Below are positions 1 to 9,497 of a stretch of DNA of 64,000 nucleotides, in pieces; the first letter of the stretch is position 1, and each line of letters begins with the position of its first letter. The DNA comes from UBA6170 sp942491385 (GTDB taxonomy: Bacteria > Chloroflexota > Anaerolineae > Anaerolineales > Anaerolineaceae). The translations under genes and the position numbers were made by a program. The DNA lies in NCBI GenBank assembly GCA_942491385.1, contig CALOAF010000001.1:1-64000 (forward strand), written 5' to 3'. Under the pieces are notes generated by a model. That model was not told where the DNA came from. It was given only the letters and a program-made list of their open reading frames with translations, and did not search any database.

Positions 1-1
1 G

Positions 2-662
2 CCTCCCAACCTGGCTTCAGGCCAGCAGACAGAAGGTGGTGATGTTATTGAACCTGCTTTGGCTGGTGCGGCAGATATTTCTGTTTACTACAAGAATGAA
101 CTCAAATCAATTAACCTCAACTTTAGTTTAGCCATTACCAATATTGGATCCAAAGTAACCTGCCCGTTCATTGCTGAAAGACTTTATCCCAGCAACCTCG
201 GGATCGGAGCTGCTTATGAATGGAATATCGATGATTACAATACCTTGACCATTGCAGGTGATGTGAATAAACTTCTGGTGCCAACACCTGTCAGGGGGAC
301 GATTGCGATACAGACGGAAACGGACCCGATTATAAAGGAAATTGGATCCATTTCGGGTATATTCACTTCTTTTGGAGATGCGCCGGAAGGATTCAGCGAA
401 GAGATGAAAGAATTGATGTACTCTATTGGTGTGGAATACTGGTATGACCAGCAATTTGCTGTTAGAGCCGGTTATTTCTCTGAAGGCGCTCAGAAAAGGA
501 AACAGAAAATATTTCACGGTTGGACTGGGATTGAAATACAACATCTTCGGAATGAACATTTCTTACCTGGTTCCTACGACTACGCAGCGTAACCCGTTGG
601 ATAATACATTGCGTTTTTCACTGTTGTTTGACTTTAGCGCGTTTGATGCGGATGGGGAGTAA
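2..662 (+). CDS. porV: PorV (LptO), T9SS outer-membrane protein, 3' part, frameshifted
   Basis: PorV is an outer-membrane beta-barrel of the type IX secretion system that hands cargo from the SprA translocon to the cell-surface attachment complex. The 5' end lies outside the window; the frame is open from base 2. The family-typical end is visible: a YSIGVEYWYDQQFAVRAGY segment, then a KYFTVGLGLKYN strand and a C-terminal barrel strand finishing in a phenylalanine-rich LRFSLLFDFSAF. These two parts lie in different frames. Removing one A from the AAAA run at about 494-497 restores a continuous PorV reading, so there is a single-base insertion. Because PorV is needed for T9SS and this genome carries intact T9SS cargo genes, a sequencing error is more likely than true loss. 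A hairpin terminator follows at 711-752. Confidence 0.85.
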
Positions 663-666
663 GGAA

Positions 667-706
667 AATTGGTTCCTGGTTGCTGGTTTCCAGTTAACTA
701 GTTGCT
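667..706. repeat. Degenerate TGGTTNC heptamer repeat after porV
   Basis: Directly after the porV stop codon are imperfect 7-bp units (TGGTTCC, TGGTTGC, TGGTTTC, then decayed copies). A cleaner array of the same heptamer follows the GH94 stop codon at 51586-51619. No coding potential is seen. Confidence 0.5.
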
Positions 707-710
707 AAAA

Positions 711-752
711 AAAAGGCCTCCGGCGGTTTGTAATACCTCGGAGGCCTTTTTT
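711..752 (+). terminator. Intrinsic terminator of porV
   Basis: Perfect 8-bp stem GGCCTCCG (715-722) / CGGAGGCC (739-746) followed by TTTTTT. An A run precedes the stem, so it may also work for minus-strand transcripts. Confidence 0.85.
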
Positions 753-930
753 ATTATGTGTTCCCCTAAGTACTTCATTATTCGTCATTGGATATTCATA
801 ATTCTGCGTTTCCGTACTATTTATAGACCATAGAATAATGAATATTGGTTTCAATCAAAAGTTGAGTCAACAATTTAGGCAGGGGGAATTCTTTTATTTG
901 TTTATACGCTTTTTTGTTTCGAAAAAAATA

Positions 931-1312
931 ACTACGGGCCAATAAGCCGGATTCTGTAAAACTGCCGAGGCAGCATCTCTGTCATTTATCTAGTCCAGGG
1001 CTCGCGCCCGGGATCCATCTGCCTACCCCTCCGGACTTTTCCACGAAAAACAGGCCGAGTCAGCCTGACTTCCTTCCGGGAAGACGAGCTTCCCTTCGGG
1101 ATGATCCGAATGTACGTGGCATTTCAACCCACAAGGTTTACCACCGGCTGGACCCGGCCATGCGCTCTTACCGCACGATTTCACCCTTACCCGTTAAGGC
1201 GGTGTATTTTCTGTGACTGTCTGGGGGCCACGAGGTGTGGCGCTCTTACCGCACGTTGTCACTTTCCTCATTTCGATTTTCATCGAACCGCGACAGAGTA
1301 GCCCGTAGTCAT
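931..1312 (-). ncRNA. rnpB: RNase P RNA (bacterial type A), with an anomalous CR-I/P4 region
   Basis: This is the catalytic RNA of RNase P, which matures the 5' ends of tRNAs. On the minus strand the canonical 3' end ACAGAATCCGGCTTATTGG (CR-V), the core GGGTAAGGGTGAAA with GTGCGGTAAGAGCGC (CR-II/III), and the pairing ends CTACGGGC / GCCCGTAG (helix P1) are all readable. The stretch after the 5' GAGGAAAGT is not canonical: CCGG, needed for the P4 pairing with TCCGGCTT, is replaced by GACAACGTGCGGTAAGAGCGCC, which also duplicates the CR-II/III motif. An AAAGTCCGGA copy occurs instead near 1036-1046, in the 3' half. The gene sits in the indel-rich first 3.7 kb, so local error or misassembly is possible. 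No protein gene overlaps it. Confidence 0.9.
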
Positions 1313-1354
1313 CGTAAAAGCAACTTTTTTTGGAAAAGTTCCTCCTGAAGTGAA

Positions 1355-1603
1355 TCAATGATAACGACACTGTAGGATGAGAACTGCACCTTCTTCGACT
1401 ATGTAAATCAACCGATGCTCAAAATTAATTCTCGGGACCACCAACCTGTCAGATCGTATTTTAAAGCTTCAGGTTTACCTGATCCTTCATGTAGTGTGCG
1501 TTCAATTTCTTTGATGAGGTTATTTATCTTTTGGAGTACTGTATCCGTTTTTGCCAATATAAATAATCCTCCCAGGCGAGGTCAAAAAATATCTTTTTTT
1601 CAT
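1355..1603 (-). pseudogene. yoeB: YoeB-family mRNA interferase toxin, frameshifted
   Basis: YoeB toxins are small ribosome-dependent mRNA endonucleases. Minus-strand pieces in three frames join into one family-like sequence: FFDLAWEDYLYWQK, then INNLIKEIERTLHEGSGKPEA, KYDLTGWWSRR-INFEHRLIY and a final VEEGAVLILQCRYH before TGA at 1355. The pieces need single-base corrections at the A run after the start (~1593), the A run near 1548 (one A short) and near 1431. The last tyrosine usual in CRYHY is absent. It lies just downstream of the yefM remnant (9-nt gap), the standard toxin-antitoxin order. As written it cannot encode an active toxin, but errors are clustered across this part of the window, so the gene may be intact in the organism. 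Confidence 0.75.
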
Positions 1604-1612
1604 TCAGGGAGT

Positions 1613-1865
1613 CTATTCTTCGATCAATGCTTTTTCTTTCCCTTTTCCTTTTTCATATTTGCTGAATACCTTTCAAAAGCCTTTCCGCACTTTTTAGGGC
1701 TTCTCAATAAATAAAAAGTTTCTATAGCATCGTAATCACTTTTGGGCATTACAATGACATCTTCCCCATTTTTCCGTGTAACCTGAACCGGTTCATGTTT
1801 ATCCAGGACCATATCAGATAATACTTCAACTTTTGCCGGAAATTACTATAAGTTGTTATATCCAT
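1613..1865 (-). pseudogene. yefM: YefM/Phd-family antitoxin, frameshifted
   Basis: This antitoxin would neutralise YoeB and repress the operon. The start is ATG at 1865, opening with MDITTYSNFRQKLKYYL. After a one-base shift near 1823 the frame continues DMVLDKHEPVQVTRKNGED and VIVMPKSDYDAIETFYLL, the typical YefM core. Two further one-base shifts (near 1690 and 1657) are needed to reach the natural end, KALIEE and TAG at 1613. The corrected length is about 84 residues, normal for the family. Between the gene and its operator at 1937-1956 lies a run of 23 C residues. Confidence 0.75.
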
Positions 1866-1877
1866 TGTATTCCCATT

Positions 1878-1900
1878 CCCCCCCCCCCCCCCCCCCCCCC
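1878..1900. repeat. Poly-C tract of 23 bases
   Basis: An uninterrupted run of 23 C lies 13 bp upstream of the yefM start codon on the minus strand (G run in the transcript). It is by far the longest homopolymer seen in the window. It could be a phase-variable tract in the 5' leader, or an assembly artefact in an error-rich stretch. Confidence 0.9.
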
Positions 1901-1936
1901 TTTTAATTTTCTACAAAGATATAGGAAAAAACAGAA

Positions 1937-1956
1937 TTGTACAATAACCCTGTACA
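1937..1956 (-). promoter_or_regulatory. YefM-YoeB type operator: paired TGTACA motifs
   Basis: Two TGTACA hexamers (1938-1943 and 1951-1956, centres 13 bp apart) form TTGTACA-N6-TGTACAA. In E. coli the YefM-YoeB operator is built on two TGTACA-core palindromes about 12 bp apart, so this spacing is close. It lies about 72 bp upstream of the yefM start codon, supporting the identification of the broken pair. Confidence 0.6.
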
Positions 1957-1993
1957 ACACAAGCAATTATCGATCTATCCTGTAATCAAATTT

Positions 1994-4900
1994 TCACTCC
2001 CCTAACTTGCTCTCCAGTGCCTTCAGCAGTAATTCCGAAGCTTTCAGGGGAAGCAACACCCTCTTTGATGATCAGGTATTTATGGGATTGTTTGAGTTTG
2101 CAATCGACTCCTTACCGCCAACAGGTAAGAACGCTATTATTTGATTAAATATCGGACTCTCATAATAAGGGGATTGCGGGTTATCGATAAAATAACAGCG
2201 AAGTTTATTATTCTTTCAGGATCCCGCGTTCAAATCCGAGGCGTCTGCAGTGCCAACGCAATCTCAAACCATCGAAAAGTTCCTTGACCTGTTTGGGTAA
2301 TTTTCCAAAACGGTCGACCAGCATTTTCGTAAAGTCATCAATTTCCTCTTCTGTTTCCAGGGCATCCAATTGGATATAAAGGCTCAATCGCTCCTGGATA
2401 TTTTGGAATATTCGTCCGGAATGAGCATTTCCACATCGGTTTCGATTTGCATCTGCTTGCATAGGTCCTGTTTTTCCCAGTATTCTTGGAAGAGTTCCCG
2501 GAATTCCCATTTTTTCCTTCAATTCCTGGATGGCTTCCGCCAAAATACGCTGGAAAGTCTCATAACCGATATCGGAAATAAATCCACTTTGTTCTCCTCC
2601 CAATAAGTTTCCCGCACCTCGAATATCGAGATCGCGCATGGCAATGTTCATTCCGCTGCCCAAGTCAATGATCTTCGTGACTGCTTTCAGTCGTTTTCTA
2701 GCATCGGAAGTGAGCATTGACTTGCGGTGGCTGAATCAAGATAGCAAAATGCTTTTTGATTGCTTCGCCCTACTCGTCCGCGCAGTTGGTGGAGATCGCT
2801 CAAGCCGAATTCATGGGCATTGTTGATGATCATCGTATTGGCATTCGGAATATCCAGTCCTGTCTCAATGATGTTGGTACAGACCAGAACATCGAATTTT
2901 TTTTCAATAAATGACAACAATGCTTTTTCCAGGCTCCTAGCCTCCATTTGTCCGTGGGCAACTCCGACATCCACATCAGGGCAAAGTCTTTGAATGATGG
3001 CTGCTATATCCGGCAGCGATTTAACCCGGTTGTGTACAAAAAATACCTGCCCTCCCCTGTTGACCTCATAATAAACCGCCTCCCGAATAAGCTCTTCACT
3101 GAAAATACGGACTTCCGTATGTATCGGTTGCCGATTGGGTGGTGGTGTTCGGATGATCGAAAGGTCACGTGCTGCCATCAGGGAGAACTGCATGGTTCGT
3201 GGTATAGGTGTTGCCGTAAGGGTGAGGGTATCCACATTGACTTTCAGGTTACGCAACTTCTCTTTGGCCGCTACTCCGAACTTTTGTTCTTCATCAATAA
3301 TGAACAGTCCGAGATCTTTAAAGCCAACATCTTTTCCCAGCAAACCGTGGGTGCCGATGACAACATCGAGCGTTCCTTCTTTCAGTCTGTTGAATATTTC
3401 CCGTTTTTCTTTAGCTGTGCGAAATCGATTGATGTAATCTACGGAAACACTGAATTCCTTCAAACGCTCGTGAAACGTACGGTAATGCTGCAGTGCCAAA
3501 ATAGTCGTTGGCACTAAAATAGCTACCTGTTTGCCGCCAACCACGGCTTTAAAGGTAGCGCGCATAGCCACTTCCGTCTTTCCAAACCCCACATCCCCGC
3601 AAATAAGCCGATCCATGGGAGACGGTTTCATCATATCCTGCTTTGACGTCATTGGTCGCTGAAAACTGATCAGGAGTGTCTTCATATAAAAAAGAAGCTT
3701 CCAGTTCGTTTTGCATATAACCATCCTCAGGGAAAGCATGCCCTTCGGAGGCTTTACGTTTGGCGTATAATTTGATCAGCTCCCCGGCAATATCCTTGAC
3801 TTTCTTTTTGGTCCTGGCCTTGAGTCGTTTCCAGGCATCTGAGCCCAGTTTATTAAGTTTGGGAACCGTACCTTCTTTGCCAACATATTGGGTAATCTTA
3901 TGGAGGGAGTTGATGCTCACATAAAGCACATCATTGTTTTTATAGAATATGCGCACCGACTCCTGGATATGTCCGTTGATATCAATCTTTTCGAGGCCGG
4001 AAAAACGGCCTACCCCGTGGTCGATATGGGTAACAAAATCTCCTGGCTTCAATTCCCGCAACATCCGCAAACTCATCGCCTTGTCTTTGGTAAACCCCTT
4101 CTTCAACCGATACCGGTGGAAACGCTGGAATATCTGGTGATCCGTATAGCAGGCGATATTGAGATCTGGATCAATGAAGCCTTCATGAATGGCTTTGGTT
4201 ATCGGATGAAATTCGACATGGGCTTCCAGGTCTTCAAAAATAGCATAGAAGCGCTCGATCTGTTTGGTACTGTCTGTAAACAGGAAATTTTCTATACCTG
4301 CTTTTGAGTTCTTTTTGAAGTTATCAATCAGCAGGTTGAAATTTTTATTAAAGCTCGGCTGGGGCCGGGCGGAATAAGTAAGTATCTCATCCGTTTCAAC
4401 AGGTACTTTTGAGCTACCAATAAAAACGAGATTATACTCTTCAATATCATCCACCACCTCATCCGGGCGGATAAATGCCCTGTCCCGAAAGATGGTTGCC
4501 AGGTCTCCCTCATCAAGGATGGTCAACCCCTTAGAAAATTCAGCGGCCTTATCCAAACACATCTGCAGCCGGTCGATTAACATCTGAAAGTCCTTGATCC
4601 AGATGGTTGTGTTTTCATTGAGCACGCTGAACAAAGATACTTTTTGCGTCTGCTCAAACCGGGTGTGGATATTGGGAATAATGGATAAGTGTGCAATAGA
4701 TTTTACCGATAACTGGGTGGTGGGATCAAAAGTCCTGATGCTTTCCACCTCCTCATCAAACAGTTCGATGCGGTAGGGATAATCATTGCCATAGGAAAAT
4801 ACATCCACGATCCCTCCACGAATGGAAAACTGCCCGGGTTCGTAAACGAAATCCTCCCGGACAAAGCCAAATTCCACCAATACATCGGTCAGGGTGGGTA

Positions 4901-5381
4901 CATCGAGGTCCTCGCCAACTTTCATTTCAACTCTATGCTCTTCCAGGAACTTTGGGGCGACCACTTTTTCGAAAAGCGCCTCCGGATAGGTAACGATGAT
5001 CTCACTGCCTACTGCGGCCGTGACTTTATTGATCGTTTCTGTACGCTGGAGCATATTGGTATTGTCCAATACTTCAAAATTCATGGGGCGGCGAAAGGAA
5101 TCCGGAAAAAAGCGTACGGACCTTTCATGGAAAATACCTTCCAGGGTATTCTGGATATAAGCAGCATCCTCCTTGTCTGTAGCAATGAATAAGTGATGGC
5201 CGGCATCGGCTATGATCGTTCCGGACAGGACAAAGCATTCCTGCGAACCGACCATTCCTTTGAGTTGTAACCTGGCCGGCTTTGCCGAAGCGGATTGCTT
5301 CGTTTGGCTTAAAGCCTTGACGATCTTCCCGGTGCGTTTATCTTGCCGGAAGACTTCCAGCAAACGCTCTAAATTTTTCAC
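1994..5381 (-). CDS. mfd: Transcription-repair coupling factor Mfd, with several frameshifts
   Basis: Mfd removes RNA polymerase stalled at DNA damage and recruits UvrA. The first ~580 residues (5381 to about 3640) are intact: an N-terminal UvrB-like module with EPGQFSIRGGIVDVF, then the RNA polymerase interaction domain around FVTHIDHGVGRFSGLEKI. The translocase domain follows in other frames, with Walker A-like DRLICGDVGFGKTEVAMR, the DEEQKFGV helicase box, TATPIPRTMQ, and RGAGNLLGGEQSGFI. Homology continues through RCYFIDNPQSPYYES and ends with LKASELLLKALESKL and TGA at 1994. Reading it as one protein needs single-base corrections near 3637, 2717, 2512, 2408, 2211 and 2055. Corrected length is about 1129 residues, as expected for Bacteroidota. 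No internal substitutions look damaging, so sequencing error is favoured over a pseudogene. Confidence 0.92.
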
Positions 5382-5800
5382 GGGGCGAAGATAAACCCTT
5401 TAGAAGTATTACAAAAGCCCAACGGGTTAATTTGCCATAAAAAGACATTCTTATCTGTTTTACCCTGTATTTACGGGGCCTTGGACTGAAAAAGATATTT
5501 GCATTAATCTGTCATTATTCGTAACTTGAACTTTCGTAATGCCTGTACCACTTCTTCTTTAAACAGGCAATATTCCCACTTCAATTTTACCGGACACCAT
5601 ACCGTACGCTTTTCTTGTATGCCCAATTGTTACCCAAGCATTATTGTATAAGTATCTCATCAATAATTGACCTGACCACTGACTTCTCAATTTACGGACC
5701 ACCACGCTGACCTGGCCATAAACGGAGTTTTGATTTACCACAAACAGAAGGCTCCATTTGGGTTAAGTAAATATTCTTGATAACAAAAAAATGAATCATC
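5382..5800. other. Intergenic region, divergent mfd / 5801 gene
   Basis: 419 bp between divergent genes. No convincing reading frame, RNA or hairpin was found. It must contain both promoters, but no clear TAnnTTTG box was recognised. Confidence 0.5.
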
Positions 5801-6295
5801 ATGGGAGGATTTAAAATAACAGGGCCTTTAGTTGGGATGATCCTGTTTTTGTTTTTCGGAACCGCCCATGCCCAGTTTATTGAAAGATCGCTGGTCAGCA
5901 GTTCAGGGAACCAGGTTGCTTCGGGTGTACTCAAACTGGAGTGGTCTGTTGGGGAAAGCTTCACAGGCAATTTCGCCTCCAGCAATTTCCGGCTTACACA
6001 GGGCTTTCATCAGGGCACTGGTCTGATCAATAAATTACACAACTCTCCGGACTGGCAAAACAAGATCGTGATCTCCCCCAACCCGGTCAGCAACCGGCTT
6101 TACTTCCTGAAAAAAGGAACCGATAGTTTTGAAATTGAAATTCTGGATGTAACAGGACAACAACTTGGCAGCAAGGAATGGAATAGTATCAACACTTCAA
6201 TAGATGTTTCCTGGATGAACAATGGTATTTACCTGTTACGGATCAAAGACGACCTGGGCAACTATGCTTTTTACAAGTTTATCAAACAATTTTAA
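5801..6295 (+). CDS. Small secreted protein with T9SS type A sorting domain
   Basis: 164 residues. A signal peptide (about 1-25, ending AHAQ) is followed by a short beta-rich segment (VLKLEWSVGESFTG, NFRLTQGFHQG). From about residue 88 there is the C-terminal sorting domain used for T9SS export: VISPNPVSNRLYF, ILDVTGQQLG, NNGIYLLRIKDD and a final lysine-rich strand. This layout is common for the first gene in front of collagen-like cargo in this group, and the next start codon follows 10 bp later, so the two are probably co-transcribed. The specific function is unknown. Confidence 0.8.
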   Translation: MGGFKITGPLVGMILFLFFGTAHAQFIERSLVSSSGNQVASGVLKLEWSVGESFTGNFASSNFRLTQGFHQGTGLINKLHNSPDWQNKIVISPNPVSNRLYFLKKGTDSFEIEILDVTGQQLGSKEWNSINTSIDVSWMNNGIYLLRIKDDLGNYAFYKFIKQF

Positions 6296-6305
6296 ATCGC
6301 AAATA

Positions 6306-8810
6306 ATGAAAAAGCTAAAATATATTATTCTTATCGGGTTGCTTTTAACGGGTTTTGGGATGGTTGCCCAGGATGCCCCCCTGGCATTCAACTATCAGGC
6401 GGTTGCCCGTAATATTGATGGCGATCCCATGATGAACACACTGCTTGGGGTTCGCATCACTTTATTATCCGACAGCCCTGAAGGAACGATTGTTTTTGTC
6501 GAAAGGCATGCGGTGATCACTTCGGGACTGGGAACTTTTAAATTAATCATCGGCGATGGCGAAAATGACTTCGGCGACCTGTCCGAAATTGACTGGGGCA
6601 ATAAAAATATTTTTGTCCAAACCGAAATAGATCCAGATGGCGGCAATGATTATACCAACATGGGAACCGAGCAATTACTGTCAGTACCCTATGCGCTGTT
6701 TGCCGCAGAAGGTGGTGGATCTCCGGGCCCACAGGGACTGCAGGGACCTCAAGGTCCGCAAGGGGAACAGGGAGAAGATGGCCCACAAGGTCCGGAAGGG
6801 CCACAGGGACCACAAGGTCCGCAGGGGGAACAGGGACCACAAGGACCCGACGGACCTCAGGGCCCGCAGGGGCTTGCCGGAGCGGGCGTACAGATAATTG
6901 GTTCCGTCGCTACGGCAGCTAACCTGGACAATAATTATTCCGGGGACGTAGGGGATATGTTCATCTCCCAAAACGATGGCCACGGACATGTCTGGAATGG
7001 CACCGGATGGGATGATGTCGGGCAAATCCAGGGACCTGCAGGTCCACAAGGGCCACAAGGGGAACCTGGTCTGCAAGGGCCACAAGGGGAGCAAGGCCCT
7101 CAGGGACCGCAGGGAATCCAGGGAGTCCAGGGAGAACCCGGGCAACAGGGACCGCAGGGAGAGCCGGGAGAAACGGGACCACAAGGACCACAGGGAGAAC
7201 AAGGACCACAAGGGACAGGTATTCAGATCGTAGGCTCGGTTGGTCATGCCGGTGAGCTGGATACCAATTATCCCGGGGATACAGGCGATATATTCATCAC
7301 CCAGGATGATGGCCATGGCCATGTCTGGAATGGCGCTAACTGGGATGATGTTGGTCAGATAAAAGGGCCACAAGGAGATCAGGGACCGGAAGGGCCACAG
7401 GGTCCTCAAGGTCTGCAAGGGGAACAAGGAGCCCAAGGGGAGCAAGGGGAACCCGGACCAGAGGGACCGCAAGGGCAACAAGGACCGGAAGGACCACAAG
7501 GAGAACCAGGGCCTCCGGGAACGAGTATGCGTATTGTGTATACTGTGCTTTATGTTTCCAACCTCGATCCTAATTATTTAGGGGAGCCCGGCGATATCGT
7601 TATGGTAGAGGAAAATGGCCACGGCTATGGGTGGAACGGTACCGACTGGGAAGACTGGGGACAACTGCAGGGACCGGAAGGGCCGCAGGGTGATCCGGGA
7701 CCCATGGGAGATCCGGGACCACAGGGGGTACAAGGTGATCCGGGACCACAGGGACCGCAAGGCATCCAGGGACCGCAGGGACCTGTAGGACCGGCCGGGA
7801 CTTATACGCCTGGTAATGGCATTACCATCAATAGTGATGTGATCAGTGCCGCAGATGATTCCCCTACCAATGAACTTCAGTACGTTTACTATTACAATGA
7901 TTCCCTTCATATTTCTAATGGAAATGGTGTTGGAATTCCTACCTTCTGGGACTGGACCAGTGGTGCAATCTATTATAATAATGGTAATGTGGGAATCGGT
8001 ACTTCTTCTCCACAGCAAAAGCTACATGTTTCCGGTGCCAGCCAATTTGATATAGGTTACGGAAACATCAATATTTCATCTCCCGGTGGATGGCCTGGAA
8101 TTATTGCATTTCAAAATGTGACAGGTAATCGAAGGGATATTGTATTTAGTGATTTTGGTATTGGCCTTACCGCCGGTACTTCCTCCGCCGCTCCAAGTAA
8201 TACCGATGGGATTTGGATTCGGGATGGAGGTAATGTCGGCATAAAAAGTGCCTGGCCGGGTGATTACCCTTTACTCATTCAGGAGCATACTACCTACGGC
8301 ATGGCTATTCGCAATAACGGCACCTTAAAACTGTGGGAATTATTCACCTCAGGATCTTCCAATGGTGAACTATCCCTTTTCCGGGAGAATAACGCTTTCA
8401 GGGGAAGTTTTGACGGCGGAGACGGCACCTACAGTCCCCTGTCAGACAGGCGTTTCAAAACGGACATAAATCCACTTTCCAATACACTGGATAAGCTGCT
8501 GAAACTGAAACCATCTGAATACACAATGAAATCGGACGATTCAAAAAGAATGCGTATCGGTCTCATTGCCCAGGAAGTGCAGCCCCTTTATCCTGAACTG
8601 GTTAATGAGTTTTTTAATGAGAAATCGGGAGAAACCATCCTGACCATGAACTACAGCGGCTTATCCGTCGTGGCCATCAAAGCCATACAGGAGCAGCAGG
8701 CGATCATTGACAAACAAAACGAACAAATAAAGGTCCTGACCGAGCAAATAAATACTATAGAGAAAAAGCTTGAGTTGATTGAATTACGTTTGAAGGCTTT
8801 AGAGGAATAA
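6306..8810 (+). CDS. Collagen-like repeat protein with C-terminal S74 chaperone domain
   Basis: 834 residues. The start at 6306 (MKKLKYII) gives a signal peptide ending near VAQD; an in-frame upstream start would lie inside the previous gene. Residues 25-135 resemble an N-terminal head found on many Bacteroidota surface proteins (FNYQAVARN...). Residues ~137-500 hold four collagen-like (Gly-Pro-Gln)n blocks separated by three copies of a ~48-residue module with the signature DGHGHVWNG-W-D-GQ. After a beta-rich region with NVGIGTSSPQQKLHVSG, residues ~718-834 form a peptidase S74 / intramolecular chaperone domain (LSDRRFKTDI, IGLIAQEVQPLYPE, MNYSGLSVVAIKAIQEQ) and a coiled coil. S74 domains trimerise phage tail fibres and then cut themselves off. 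This suggests a trimeric extracellular fibre. No T9SS sorting domain is visible. Confidence 0.85.
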   Translation: MKKLKYIILIGLLLTGFGMVAQDAPLAFNYQAVARNIDGDPMMNTLLGVRITLLSDSPEGTIVFVERHAVITSGLGTFKLIIGDGENDFGDLSEIDWGNKNIFVQTEIDPDGGNDYTNMGTEQLLSVPYALFAAEGGGSPGPQGLQGPQGPQGEQGEDGPQGPEGPQGPQGPQGEQGPQGPDGPQGPQGLAGAGVQIIGSVATAANLDNNYSGDVGDMFISQNDGHGHVWNGTGWDDVGQIQGPAGPQGPQGEPGLQGPQGEQGPQGPQGIQGVQGEPGQQGPQGEPGETGPQGPQGEQGPQGTGIQIVGSVGHAGELDTNYPGDTGDIFITQDDGHGHVWNGANWDDVGQIKGPQGDQGPEGPQGPQGLQGEQGAQGEQGEPGPEGPQGQQGPEGPQGEPGPPGTSMRIVYTVLYVSNLDPNYLGEPGDIVMVEENGHGYGWNGTDWEDWGQLQGPEGPQGDPGPMGDPGPQGVQGDPGPQGPQGIQGPQGPVGPAGTYTPGNGITINSDVISAADDSPTNELQYVYYYNDSLHISNGNGVGIPTFWDWTSGAIYYNNGNVGIGTSSPQQKLHVSGASQFDIGYGNINISSPGGWPGIIAFQNVTGNRRDIVFSDFGIGLTAGTSSAAPSNTDGIWIRDGGNVGIKSAWPGDYPLLIQEHTTYGMAIRNNGTLKLWELFTSGSSNGELSLFRENNAFRGSFDGGDGTYSPLSDRRFKTDINPLSNTLDKLLKLKPSEYTMKSDDSKRMRIGLIAQEVQPLYPELVNEFFNEKSGETILTMNYSGLSVVAIKAIQEQQAIIDKQNEQIKVLTEQINTIEKKLELIELRLKALEE
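6715..7795 (+). repeat. Collagen-coding GPQ triplet repeats and three repeated modules
   Basis: DNA-level repeats of the 9-bp type GGACCACAA / GGGCCACAA encode Gly-Pro-Gln. They are interrupted by three related ~148-bp modules at about 6884-7030, 7217-7362 and 7522-7670. Modules 1 and 2 are close in sequence and module 3 is diverged, pointing to stepwise internal duplication. Confidence 0.85.
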
Positions 8811-9072
8811 ATTGGACCTTTACCATAGCGGGGTACCAATGTCACATAGGGTGATTTTTGGTGCTCCGCATTTTATGAAACACATAGTACACAAAGTAGG
8901 TAAAGGGAGTTTGGGGTACTCTGTTTAAACTGGTGGTTGATTTTTTTCAGCAATTTTTATTGATGTATCTTAAGGCCTGGATAGTTACTAATTGAAAAAC
9001 ATGGCAGAATATTGAATATCCAACTCTGAATATCGAACCTGCCTTCCTGCAGTCAGCAGGTGTTGAAGTTTC

Positions 9073-9489
9073 CTATGGGTGCGCAGCTACCCAAACCTCG
9101 CCGTCTTCGAAGATTTCTTTTTTCCAGATAGGTACGGTTTCCTTTAGCGTGTCGATGGTGTATTCGCAGGCCTCGAAAGCTGCTTTGCGGTGGGGGGTGG
9201 TGACGGCGATGATGACGGCTGTTTCCCCGATATCCAGAACGCCTACGCGGTGGTGGATGGATATGTGGATCACCTGCCAACGCTCGACGGCTGTTTCGGC
9301 GATCTTTTGCAATTCCTTGATGGCCATGGGCTCGTAGGCTTCAAATTCGAGGCGCGTCACCTTTTTGCCTTGGGTAGCATTGCGTACTGTACCGATGAAT
9401 ACGGTGGAGCCTCCGGCATCAGGGGAAGCGGCGAAGTTGATGCAATCTTCCGGCCGGATGGGAGTGGATTTGATTTGGATGTCGATCAT
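9073..9489 (-). CDS. moaE: Molybdopterin synthase catalytic subunit MoaE
   Basis: 138 residues. MoaE is the large subunit of molybdopterin synthase: with thiocarboxylated MoaD it adds the dithiolene sulfurs to precursor Z in molybdenum cofactor synthesis. The full family length is present, with STVFIGTVRN, LEFEAYEPMA, HHRVGVLDIGE and the lysine-bearing PIWKKEIFEDG near the active site. No moaD or other molybdenum cofactor gene is next to it in this window, so MoaD must be encoded elsewhere. It ends close to a 260-bp spacer with no recognisable feature (8811-9072). Confidence 0.95.
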   Translation of the reverse strand: MIDIQIKSTPIRPEDCINFAASPDAGGSTVFIGTVRNATQGKKVTRLEFEAYEPMAIKELQKIAETAVERWQVIHISIHHRVGVLDIGETAVIIAVTTPHRKAAFEACEYTIDTLKETVPIWKKEIFEDGEVWVAAHP

Positions 9490-9497
9490 TACTACTC

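Noticed and set aside
1101..1301. Plus-strand ORF of 66 codons
   Set aside because: It lies inside the RNase P RNA gene on the opposite strand; the codon pattern is a by-product of the RNA.
2948..3517. Plus-strand ORF of 189 codons over mfd
   Set aside because: Antisense to conserved Mfd helicase motifs; no homology expected.
6681..7499. Long minus-strand ORF opposite the collagen region
   Set aside because: Shadow of the Gly-Pro-Gln repeats; low-complexity Leu/Arg/Ser translation and no start signals.
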